Part shown: piece after piece, positions 26,601 to 35,277 of the stretch
How positions within the stretch are numbered: the first letter of the stretch is position 1
Layout of the letters: the number at the start of each line of letters is the position of its first letter
Assembly (NCBI GenBank): GCA_002869615.1
Contig: PKUH01000016.1
Coordinates: 1 to 52,428 of the forward strand
From: Desulfuromonas sp.
GTDB lineage: Bacteria > Desulfobacterota > Desulfuromonadia > Desulfuromonadales > UBA2294
Direction of reading: 5' to 3'
DNA length: 52,428 bases
Notes under the pieces: model-generated
Databases searched by the model: none
Told to the model about the DNA's origin: nothing
What the model saw: only the letters and a program-made list of their open reading frames with translations
Position numbers and translations under genes: made by a program

Positions 26601-29600
26601 AGAACAACAACTTGGAACAAAAAGCCGTAGCAATGAAGCCACTGGCGATAGTCGGAATTGGCAGTATCTTCCCCATGGCTAATGATACGGGAACGTTCTG
26701 GAGCAACATCAAGCAGGGTGTCGATGCGATCACCGAGGTTCCGGAGACCCATTGGCGTTCTGACGATTATTTTGACGCCGACCCAAAATCGCCGGACAAG
26801 GTGTATGCCAAGTGCGGCGGCTTCCTCTCGCCGGTCGATTTCAACCCGATGGAATACGGGGTGTTGCCCAATGCGCTCGAGGCGATCGACACCTCGCAGC
26901 TGCTTGGCCTGGTTGCCGTGGAACAAGCGCTGCAGGATGCCGGCTACGCGACCGGCAAGGAATTTGATCGCGACAAGGTCAGTGTCATTCTCGGAATTAC
27001 CGGTACCCTCGAGCTGGTGGTGCCGCTCGGCGCCCGACTCGGTCATCCCCGCTGGCGTGAGGCGCTCAAGGATGCCGGTATCGCCGATGCGATCGCTGAA
27101 GACGTCATGCAGCGCATCAGCGATTCTTACGTTCCCTGGCAGGAAAACTCCTTCCCCGGGCTACTGGGTAACGTGGTCGCCGGCCGGATCAGCAAGCACT
27201 TTGATTTCGGTGGGACCAACTGTGTTGTTGACGCCGCTTGTGGCAGTTCGCTGAGCGCGTTGAATCTGGCGGCGCTCGAACTCGCGGCCGGTAAGGCCGA
27301 CATGGTTGTCTCGGGCGGGATCGATACCTTTAACGATATCTTTATGTACACCTGCTTCAGCAAGACGCCGGCTTTGTCACCGTCCGGCCATTCGCGGCCC
27401 TTTGCTGCTGATGGTGATGGCACGACGCTTGGCGAAGGCCTGGGGATCGTCGTTATCAAGCGCCTGGAAGATGCTGAACGCGATGGCGACAAGATCTACG
27501 CCGTGATCAAAGGTCTCGGCGCCTCGAGTGACGGGCGTGGTGCCGCAATCTACGAGCCGAGCGCCGCCGGTCAGCAAAAAGCTTTACGCCGTGCTTATGA
27601 ACAGGGTGGCATTGATCCGAAGACTGTCGAATTGATTGAGGCGCACGGTACGGGCACCAAGGTCGGTGACGCGGTTGAAGTTTCGGCACTGAAAGAGGTC
27701 TTTGGCGAAGCGGCAGAGCCGTGGTGCGCGATCGGCTCTATCAAGTCACAGATCGGCCACACCAAGGCTGCGGCCGGTTCGGCAGGTTTGATCAAGGCTG
27801 CGATGGCGCTCTACAACAAAACATTGCCGCCGACAATCAAGGTCAAAAAACCGCAGGACACGGTGACTGCAAGTGGTTCGCCTTTCTACGTCAATACAGA
27901 GCTTCGTCCCTGGATTCCACGCGGCGATCATCCGCGCCGGGCAGGGGTCAGTGCACTCGGTTTCGGCGGCAGCAACTTCCACTGCCTGCTCGAGGAATAC
28001 CAGTCTGCCAAGGCGACGGTTGATTGGCAGGGCGATGTCCAGCTGGCACCATTCAGCGCCGCTGATATCGCGGGGCTGGAGTCAGCTCTGCAGGCGTTTC
28101 CGGCGGATGGTTCATGGAAAGATATCCGCCTGGCCGCTGCGGAGGCCCGTGCTGTTTTTAATGCCCGGGCCGCCTGTCGTCTCGCCCTGGTCTTTGACCG
28201 GTCAAGTGACAAGAGTGCAGCTCAGGTGCAGACAGCCTTGAGTATGCTGCGCAGCAAAGGTGAAGAGTCTTTCTGGAGTACCCCCGACGGGACCTTTTTT
28301 GCCCGTGGTGAGAATGCGGGTAAACTGGCGATGCTCTTTCCCGGGCAGGGCGCACAGTATACCGGGATGCTCAAGGATCTGGCGGTCCACTTCCCACAGT
28401 TCCTCGAATCATTTCGGGCCTCTGACCAGGCCTTTATTGCCAACACCGGCGGTGAGCAAGGGCGCCTGACGGAACTGGTTTACCCGCGGCCGGTTTTTGA
28501 TCAACAGGCCCACGACGAAAACGAGATGAAGCTGCGTGCTACCGAGGTGGCGCAACCGGCGCTTGGCGCTGTCAGCCTCGGGGCGCGTGATGTGCTTGCC
28601 GCATTCGGCATCAGGGGTGAAGCTTTTGCCGGGCATAGCTATGGCGAACTGACCGCACTTTGCTCCGGCGGCTTCTTCGATACGAGTGCCCTCAGTGCAT
28701 TATCACGCCTGCGCGGAGAGTTGATGGCTTCCGGTGAAGGCGACCTCGGTTCGATGCTGGCGGTTTCCGCACCGCTCAACCAGGTTGAAAGCTTTCTCGA
28801 GGAATCCGGGTTGCAACTGGTTCTGGCGAATCGCAATACGCCTGAGCAGGGCGTCCTTTCCGGTGCGACCGACGAAATTGAAAAAGCGGCAAAGCTGCTT
28901 GATGAACAGGGTCTGCGTTACAAGCAGCTGTCTGTTGCAGCGGCGTTCCACAGTGAACTGGTCGCTGCTGCCAGCGGCCCCTTCGGCGAGCGGCTGAAAC
29001 AGATAGATTTCAAGCAGCCGACAGCCGATGTTTACGCCAATACCACCGGTGCTGCTTATCCGGTCTCTGCCGCTGAAGCGCGGGAACTGCTGGCGACTCA
29101 GCTTGCCAGCCCTGTCGATTTTGTGGCCGAGATTGAGGCGATGTATGCTGCCGGTATGCGGACCTTTGTCGAGGTTGGTCCCGGCGCCCGCCTGGCCGGC
29201 ATGGTCAAGGCGATTCTCGGTGAGCGTGAGCATCAGGCGATTGCCATCGACGCATCTAACGGCAAGCGTTCCGGAATCAATGATCTGGCGCGCGCCCTGG
29301 CACAGCTGACCGCTCTCGGTTACCCGGTTGATTTGTCTCTCTGGGATGAAGGGTATGCCGAAGCCTGTAAAGCAACCCCGAGCAAAAAAGGGATGACCGT
29401 TCAGTTGACTGGCGCCAACTATTTCCAACGACCGGCAAAGCGGCCACCAGTGCCACAACAGCCGGCAGCAGCCGCGCCGACTCCACCGCCGCAGAATGGT
29501 TCTCAATCAGCTCCTTCGACCGCTCCGGTGGCTGCCGGTGCCGGCTCTTTACAGGAGGCATTGCAGATTACCCGGCAGAGCATGCAGGCGCTACAGGGAT

Positions 29601-32600
29601 TGCAGGAACAGACGGCACGTTTGCATCAGCAGTTTCTGGCCGGACAGGAATCGACCACCAGGACTTTCCTCAATCTGGTTGAACAGCAGAATCGATTATT
29701 GCAGGGCCAGCCGGTTGCGGCTGTCGCTGCCCCGGTTGCGGCTCCTGCTGCGGCTTCGCCTCCGGTAGAGCCTGCGCCAGTTGCCACTCCGCCGGTTGCC
29801 CCGGCCGCGGCCGTTTCCGCGGATGCTGTCGCCCGACCGGAAGCCCCGGCCATAGACAGTGGCCAGGTTTCTTCAACCCTGCTTGCCGTTATTGCCGAGA
29901 AGACCGGCTACCCGGAAGAGATGCTTGAGCTCGAGATGTCCCTTGACACCGATCTCGGGATCGATTCGATCAAGCGGGTAGAGATTCTTTCTGCATTACA
30001 GGAACAGCTTCCGGAAGCTCCGGCGGTGAAGCCGGAAGACCTCGGCACCTTGCAGACTCTTGGTCAGATCATCGACCACCTGAGCGCCGGTATGGTCCCG
30101 GCAGCAGACCCCGCCGCGATTCCTGCTGCTGCTTCCGCACCTGCGGTTGATGCCGGCCGCATTACAAATGTGTTACTGGAAGTCATCGCTGAAAAGACCG
30201 GTTATCCGCAAGAGATGCTCGAGATGGAGATGGCGCTTGATACCGATCTCGGAATCGATTCGATCAAGCGTGTGGAAATCCTCTCGGCCTTGCAGGGACA
30301 GCTGCCGGAGGCACCGGCGGTAAAGCCGGAGGACCTCGGCGTGCTGCAGACCCTTGGCCAGATCGTCGAACATTTAAGCGCCGGTATTGCCGTTGGCGCG
30401 CCTGCGGTGCAACCCGAAACTGCTGCGGGCCCGACTGTCGATAGCGACCGTGTTGCTGCAGTGCTGCTGGAAGTCATCGCCGAAAAGACCGGTTATCCGC
30501 AAGAGATGCTCGAGATGGAGATGGCGCTTGATACCGATCTCGGAATCGATTCGATCAAGCGCGTTGAAATCCTCTCGGCCTTGCAGGGACAGCTGCCGGA
30601 GGCACCGGCGGTAAAGCCGGAGGACCTCGGTGTGCTGCAGACCCTTGGCCAGATCGTTGACCACCTCGCAGTTGTCGGTAGTACGGATCCTCCGCCGGTT
30701 GTTGCTACGCCGCAGGCAGCGCCTGCTGACCGCGATCTTGTCGCGGCGACCCTGTTGACTGTGATCGCTGACAAGACCGGCTATCCGCAAGAGATGCTTG
30801 AACTGGAGATGGCACTTGACACCGACCTCGGCATCGATTCGATCAAGCGTGTGGAAATCCTTTCTGCATTGCAGGAAAAGTTGCCCGGCGCACCGGCGAT
30901 CAAGCCGGAGCATCTTGGTACGCTCCAGACAGTCGGCCAGATTGTCGATTTTCTGGCGAGTGTTTCCGGCGTCGCCCAGCCGGCCGCAAAGGTTGAAGCC
31001 CCCTTTGAGCTTCCTTCCGTAGGCAGTGGTGTCGAGCGTAAGGTGCTGAAAGCCGTTCCGTTGCCGGCCGGTGGCGAGCGCATGGCTCTCAAACTGCCGC
31101 AAGGGTCGAAGGTGTGGGTCACTGACGATGGCTCGACCCTGGTTGACGCGCTTTGTGCCGAGCTCGATTCCAGGCAGCTGGTCGCTGAAAAAGTCGCGGT
31201 TGCTGCTTCGGCTGAGTTGACTGCTCCGGCTGATCTGGCGGGGGTCATTGTTGTTGCCCCGCACACCGGAGCCGATGATGCTTTTGTGCGGAACGCGTTT
31301 ACCCTGATTCAGAAATCGGGTGATGTGCTTAATGCCAATGCTGCTAAAGGTGGAGCTTTTCTGACCACCGTATCCCGGCTCAACGGTCAGTTTGGCCTGG
31401 CGTCTGCAGGCCCTGTTGCCGATGCTCTTTCCGGGGGGCTGGCCGGTATCAGCAAGACCGCCAGTCATGAGTGGGCGGAAGTCTCCTGCCGGGCCTTTGA
31501 CCTGGCCGAAGACCTTCCGGACGATGCACAAATCGCTGAAATGCTGGTTGCCGAAATGCTGCTTGACGGCGCGCCGGAAACAGGTCTCAGCAAAGACGGT
31601 CTGTTCACGCTCAAACTGGTCGAGGAAGTTCTTTCCGGGGAGACGATCGATGCTCCCGTCAGTTACGGTGACGTGGTCGCGATCAGCGGTGGTGCCCGTG
31701 GCGTCACGGCAGAGGTTGCCGTCTCCCTGGCGGCCGCCAGTCGTGCCACCCTGTTGCTGCTCGGTCGTAGTGAAGCGCCCCAGGCTGAACCGGCCTGGCT
31801 CGAGGGATTGAACAGCGAAGCCGAGATCAAGAAGGCCGTGATCGCCAATTCAGAGGAGCCGCTCAAGCCGAAGGATGTCGGGCGTAAATGCCAGGAGATT
31901 CTCGGCAACCGCGAGATCCGCAATACCCTGCATCGCATCAAGACCGCTGGCGGTCAGGCAATTTACCGTTCGGTCGATTTGCGTGACAGTGCTGCCGTTG
32001 CCGCGGTTGTTAATGATGTTCGTGCGGAGTATGGTCCGATCAGGGGGTTGATCCATGGTGCCGGAGTTCTGGCTGATCGTTTGATCAAGGACAAGACCGC
32101 CGAACAGTTTGAGCAGGTTTACTCGACCAAGGTTGATGGCCTGAGAAGTTTGCTTAATGCGATTGCCGAAGATGACCTTAAATTCATGGTGATGTTCTCT
32201 TCCTCAACTGGCCGCTATGGACGGACCGGGCAGGTCGATTATGCCGTAGCCAACGAGATTCTTAACAAGACGGCTCAACAGGAAGCCGCGGCGCGTCCAA
32301 GTTGTCGGGTTCTGTCCCTGAACTGGGGCCCGTGGGATGGTGGTATGGTGACACCGGAGCTGAAGAAAATCTTTGCTGCGGAAGGGGTGGCGGTAATCGA
32401 CCTCAAGGCCGGTGCCGACTATCTGGTCGAGGAGATTGCGACGCCACCCGGTGGCCCGGTCGAACTGGTGATCCTGGGCGGACGCGAAGAGGCCGCAACC
32501 GAAAGGCCGGCGACCGAGAATATCTATATCTCCAGAGCCTTTGATCTCGACGTTTCGATTGAGCAATACCCGTTTTTGGCCTCACACGTTATTGACGGCA

Positions 32601-33391
32601 AAGCGGTTCTGCCGATGGCGGTTATGATCGAATGGATGGCGCATGCGGCAATTCATAATAACCCGGGATTGCTTTTCCATGGTTTTAATGACCTGCGTGT
32701 GCTCAAGGGAGTGACCCTTGAGCAGGGGGAGGTGCACTCGCTGCAGGTGATGACCGGCAAAGCGATCAAGAGTGCCGGAGTACACGTGGTGCCGGTCGAG
32801 TTGTCGGGTGTTGCAGCGAATGGACAGCAGTTCGTTCATTCCCGGGCCCGGATTGTCCTGGCGGCAAAACTGCCGGAAGGCAAGCGGGCTATGGAACGGG
32901 TTGAGCTCCAGCAATACAGCCGTCCGATTGAAGAGATATACAACCCGGATCGACTCTTCCATGGTCCGGATTTTCACGGTATCCGCGAAGTGATCGGTTG
33001 CTCCGGCGAAGGTATTGCGACGATGGTAAAACCGGCGCCAAAACCTGATGAGTGGATCAAGCAGCCGCTGCGGAACTCGTGGCTCTCGGATCCCCTGGCC
33101 CTGGACAGCAGCTTTCAGATGATGATCCTCTGGAGCTTCGAACGCTACAATTCGGCTTCGCTGCCGGTTTTCGCCGGGCGCTATCGCCAGTACCGGGATA
33201 ACTTCCCCGGCACGGGCGTGGAGATCCGGGTTCAGGTAACCAGCCAGAGCGACAGTAAGGCGGCCGCCGATATTGATTTCGTAGATCCCGACAGCGGGGT
33301 ACTGGTTGCGCGAATCGAAGGTTACGAATGTGTTATTGATGCTTCGCTGAATGCGAGCTTCCAGCGGAACAAGCTGCAGGGAGCTGCCTGA
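26597..33391 (+). CDS. pfaA: PUFA synthase subunit PfaA (KS-MAT-ACPx4-KR-DH-like)
   Basis: An iterative polyketide-type synthase of 2,264 aa that elongates acyl chains from malonyl units. The ketosynthase spans about residues 14-460 with Cys215 (DAACGSSL), His350 (EAHGTGT) and His388. The malonyl transferase is about 570-870 with Ser681 in GHSYGE. Four ACP domains carry phosphopantetheine Ser at 1124, 1222, 1319 and 1415, each in DLGIDSIKRVE. The ketoreductase begins near 1690 (ISGGARGVTAEV) with VDYAVAN as active site. The C-terminal 280 residues form a hot-dog, product-template-like domain (HVIDGKAVLPMAVM). It starts at TTG overlapping the pfaD stop, with AAGGAG upstream. Confidence 0.95.
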   Translation: MKNNNLEQKAVAMKPLAIVGIGSIFPMANDTGTFWSNIKQGVDAITEVPETHWRSDDYFDADPKSPDKVYAKCGGFLSPVDFNPMEYGVLPNALEAIDTSQLLGLVAVEQALQDAGYATGKEFDRDKVSVILGITGTLELVVPLGARLGHPRWREALKDAGIADAIAEDVMQRISDSYVPWQENSFPGLLGNVVAGRISKHFDFGGTNCVVDAACGSSLSALNLAALELAAGKADMVVSGGIDTFNDIFMYTCFSKTPALSPSGHSRPFAADGDGTTLGEGLGIVVIKRLEDAERDGDKIYAVIKGLGASSDGRGAAIYEPSAAGQQKALRRAYEQGGIDPKTVELIEAHGTGTKVGDAVEVSALKEVFGEAAEPWCAIGSIKSQIGHTKAAAGSAGLIKAAMALYNKTLPPTIKVKKPQDTVTASGSPFYVNTELRPWIPRGDHPRRAGVSALGFGGSNFHCLLEEYQSAKATVDWQGDVQLAPFSAADIAGLESALQAFPADGSWKDIRLAAAEARAVFNARAACRLALVFDRSSDKSAAQVQTALSMLRSKGEESFWSTPDGTFFARGENAGKLAMLFPGQGAQYTGMLKDLAVHFPQFLESFRASDQAFIANTGGEQGRLTELVYPRPVFDQQAHDENEMKLRATEVAQPALGAVSLGARDVLAAFGIRGEAFAGHSYGELTALCSGGFFDTSALSALSRLRGELMASGEGDLGSMLAVSAPLNQVESFLEESGLQLVLANRNTPEQGVLSGATDEIEKAAKLLDEQGLRYKQLSVAAAFHSELVAAASGPFGERLKQIDFKQPTADVYANTTGAAYPVSAAEARELLATQLASPVDFVAEIEAMYAAGMRTFVEVGPGARLAGMVKAILGEREHQAIAIDASNGKRSGINDLARALAQLTALGYPVDLSLWDEGYAEACKATPSKKGMTVQLTGANYFQRPAKRPPVPQQPAAAAPTPPPQNGSQSAPSTAPVAAGAGSLQEALQITRQSMQALQGLQEQTARLHQQFLAGQESTTRTFLNLVEQQNRLLQGQPVAAVAAPVAAPAAASPPVEPAPVATPPVAPAAAVSADAVARPEAPAIDSGQVSSTLLAVIAEKTGYPEEMLELEMSLDTDLGIDSIKRVEILSALQEQLPEAPAVKPEDLGTLQTLGQIIDHLSAGMVPAADPAAIPAAASAPAVDAGRITNVLLEVIAEKTGYPQEMLEMEMALDTDLGIDSIKRVEILSALQGQLPEAPAVKPEDLGVLQTLGQIVEHLSAGIAVGAPAVQPETAAGPTVDSDRVAAVLLEVIAEKTGYPQEMLEMEMALDTDLGIDSIKRVEILSALQGQLPEAPAVKPEDLGVLQTLGQIVDHLAVVGSTDPPPVVATPQAAPADRDLVAATLLTVIADKTGYPQEMLELEMALDTDLGIDSIKRVEILSALQEKLPGAPAIKPEHLGTLQTVGQIVDFLASVSGVAQPAAKVEAPFELPSVGSGVERKVLKAVPLPAGGERMALKLPQGSKVWVTDDGSTLVDALCAELDSRQLVAEKVAVAASAELTAPADLAGVIVVAPHTGADDAFVRNAFTLIQKSGDVLNANAAKGGAFLTTVSRLNGQFGLASAGPVADALSGGLAGISKTASHEWAEVSCRAFDLAEDLPDDAQIAEMLVAEMLLDGAPETGLSKDGLFTLKLVEEVLSGETIDAPVSYGDVVAISGGARGVTAEVAVSLAAASRATLLLLGRSEAPQAEPAWLEGLNSEAEIKKAVIANSEEPLKPKDVGRKCQEILGNREIRNTLHRIKTAGGQAIYRSVDLRDSAAVAAVVNDVRAEYGPIRGLIHGAGVLADRLIKDKTAEQFEQVYSTKVDGLRSLLNAIAEDDLKFMVMFSSSTGRYGRTGQVDYAVANEILNKTAQQEAAARPSCRVLSLNWGPWDGGMVTPELKKIFAAEGVAVIDLKAGADYLVEEIATPPGGPVELVILGGREEAATERPATENIYISRAFDLDVSIEQYPFLASHVIDGKAVLPMAVMIEWMAHAAIHNNPGLLFHGFNDLRVLKGVTLEQGEVHSLQVMTGKAIKSAGVHVVPVELSGVAANGQQFVHSRARIVLAAKLPEGKRAMERVELQQYSRPIEEIYNPDRLFHGPDFHGIREVIGCSGEGIATMVKPAPKPDEWIKQPLRNSWLSDPLALDSSFQMMILWSFERYNSASLPVFAGRYRQYRDNFPGTGVEIRVQVTSQSDSKAAADIDFVDPDSGVLVARIEGYECVIDASLNASFQRNKLQGAA
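29897..30915 (+). repeat. pfaA: Four tandem ACP-coding repeats in pfaA
   Basis: Equivalent points of the four ACP repeats lie at 29897, 30191, 30482 and 30770, giving periods of 294, 291 and 288 bases. Repeats 2 and 3 are nearly identical at the DNA level over almost 200 bases (30178-30373 against 30468-30663), down to silent positions, while 1 and 4 are more diverged. This indicates recent duplication or gene conversion. Confidence 0.9.
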
Positions 33392-33393
33392 GG

Positions 33394-35277
33394 ATGAAAC
33401 ACGGACAATCGGTTGCAATCGTCGGGGTCGGCGGCATTTTCCCAATGTCACCGACCCTGGACCGTTTCTGGGAAACAATCGTCGGGAATGTTGACACCTC
33501 GCGTCAGCCGCCGAAAGGGCGCTGGCTGCTCGATGTTGAAGATGCCTACGATGCCAGGGTCGGCGTCCCGGACAAGGTTTATTCGAAAAAAGCCTGCTTC
33601 CTTGACGACGAAACCGAGACAAGGTCAATCCCCGGACTCGATATCGATGCCGATTTCCTCACCAAGCTTGACCCGATGTTTCGCCTGTTACTGCGTGCCG
33701 GACATCAGGCTTTCAGTGATGGTCGGATTGATCAGCTGAATCGCGAGCGGGTCGGTGTGATTATTGGCAACCTGGCCTTGCCAAGTGAACTCTCCTCGAC
33801 CATGGCCCGTGATTACCTCGGGCATGCTTTCGCAGAAAAATTGCTTGGCCCCGAGCAGGTCCCGGAACTCCCTTCAGTTGATCCCCTGAATCGCTATGTT
33901 GCCGGATTGCCCGCCGGAATCCTTGCCAAAGCGCTCAGCCTGGGCGGGACCTGCTATACGCTTGATGCCGCTTGCGCCTCATCGCTTTACGCGATAAAGC
34001 TGGCGGTTGATGAACTCGTTTCCGGACGAGCCGATGCGATGCTGACCGGCGGCCTGGCTCGCCCCGATTCGCTTTATACCCAGATGGGTTTTTCTCAGCT
34101 GCATGCGCTCTCTCCGACGGGCACCTGTTCTCCTTTTGATGCCAATGGCAACGGCCTGGTGGTCGGTGAGGGCAGCGGCATGTTTCTCCTCAAGCGGACC
34201 GAGGATGCCGTGCACGCCGGTGATCACATCTATGGGGTGATCCGCGGTATCGGCCTCTCCAATGATCTTGGCGGCAGCCTGCTGGCCCCTGCTTCCGAAG
34301 GACAGCTGAGGGCGATGCGCTCTGCTTACCAGCAGGCCGGATGGTCGCCCTCTGATATCGATATGATCGAATGCCATGCGACCGGTACTCCGGTCGGAGA
34401 CGTGGTCGAATTTTCCAGCCTGAGGACTCTTTGGGGTGATGACGGCTGGCAGCCCGGTCAGTGTGTGATCGGTTCGGTCAAATCAAACATTGGCCACCTG
34501 CTAACCGCAGCCGGTTCGGCAGCCCTGATGAAAACCTTGCTGGCGCTCAAGGAACGAACCTTGCCGCCGACCGCTAATTTTTCCAACCCGGCAAAGGGGG
34601 TTGACCTCGATTCCAGCCCTTTCCGTGTACTGCAAGAGGCGAAACCCTGGAAAGCGCGCAAACAGGGGCAGCCACGCCGTGCGGCGATCAGCGCCTTTGG
34701 CTTCGGCGGTATCAACGCGCACCTGTTGATCGAGGAGTGGATTCCGAAGAAGCCCGTCAAGAGTTCGGTCACATATCTGCCAACCTCGAAGAAGAAGGCG
34801 ACTCCGATTGCGATCGTTGGTATGGGGGCGCATTTTGGCCATTGGGGATCTCTGGACGAGTTGCGCAGTCGACTTTTGGGCGGAGGGCCCGATGTCGACC
34901 CGCAGCCACCGAAACACTGGTGGGGAGTGGAACAGAGTCGCTGGTTCCGGGAAAACGGTCTGCATCAGGATTCTTTCAAGGGGTTCTTTGTTTCTGAAGT
35001 TGCGGTTGCTCCGGGCGCTTTCCGGATTCCACCCAGGGAGGTGGAAGAGATGTTGCCGCGGCAGCTGTTGATGCTCAAAGTCGCTGCTGAAGCGCTAAAA
35101 GACGCCGGGCTTGAAAAAGATGACCTGCTCTTTACCGGCGTCTTTATCGGGACCGGTCTGGATCTGAATGCAACCAACTTCAGCTTCCGGTGGGGAATCG
35201 AAAAATATGCCCGAGCGTGGGCGCAGCAGTTGGGCCGGGAGCTCTCTGACCATGAGCTGCAGCAGTGGATTGCCTAA
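33394..35277 (+). CDS. pfaC: PUFA synthase subunit PfaC, N-terminal part (KS and first third of CLF)
   Basis: The first 627 codons of a pfaC gene cut by an in-frame TAA. The ketosynthase spans about residues 4-455, with Cys194 in DAACASSL, the His of IECHATGTPVGD and the His of SNIGHLLTAAG all intact. A second KS-like domain, the chain-length factor, begins at about residue 470 (TPIAIVGMGAHFGHWG) and is severed at residue 627 after LQQWIA. ATG 33394 follows the pfaA stop by two bases. The frame continues without shift in 35278-40386; read through, the protein would be 2,330 aa. Alone this part would be a KS with a truncated, probably unstable, CLF. Confidence 0.85.
   Translation: MKHGQSVAIVGVGGIFPMSPTLDRFWETIVGNVDTSRQPPKGRWLLDVEDAYDARVGVPDKVYSKKACFLDDETETRSIPGLDIDADFLTKLDPMFRLLLRAGHQAFSDGRIDQLNRERVGVIIGNLALPSELSSTMARDYLGHAFAEKLLGPEQVPELPSVDPLNRYVAGLPAGILAKALSLGGTCYTLDAACASSLYAIKLAVDELVSGRADAMLTGGLARPDSLYTQMGFSQLHALSPTGTCSPFDANGNGLVVGEGSGMFLLKRTEDAVHAGDHIYGVIRGIGLSNDLGGSLLAPASEGQLRAMRSAYQQAGWSPSDIDMIECHATGTPVGDVVEFSSLRTLWGDDGWQPGQCVIGSVKSNIGHLLTAAGSAALMKTLLALKERTLPPTANFSNPAKGVDLDSSPFRVLQEAKPWKARKQGQPRRAAISAFGFGGINAHLLIEEWIPKKPVKSSVTYLPTSKKKATPIAIVGMGAHFGHWGSLDELRSRLLGGGPDVDPQPPKHWWGVEQSRWFRENGLHQDSFKGFFVSEVAVAPGAFRIPPREVEEMLPRQLLMLKVAAEALKDAGLEKDDLLFTGVFIGTGLDLNATNFSFRWGIEKYARAWAQQLGRELSDHELQQWIA
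35275..35277 (+). other. pfaC: In-frame TAA stop inside pfaC
   Basis: The codons run CAG TGG ATT GCC TAA TTG CGA GAA TCA in one frame. The reading frame, composition and domain homology continue on both sides, so this is one gene with a single nonsense codon. A one-base change from TCA or TTA, among others, would create it. No ribosome-binding site lies before the following TTG, and TAA is the least leaky stop. Confidence 0.9.

Noticed and set aside
30374-31531. Long minus-strand open frames opposite pfaA and other large genes
   Set aside because: These are shadows of GC-rich coding sequence on the other strand; the plus-strand genes have intact catalytic motifs.
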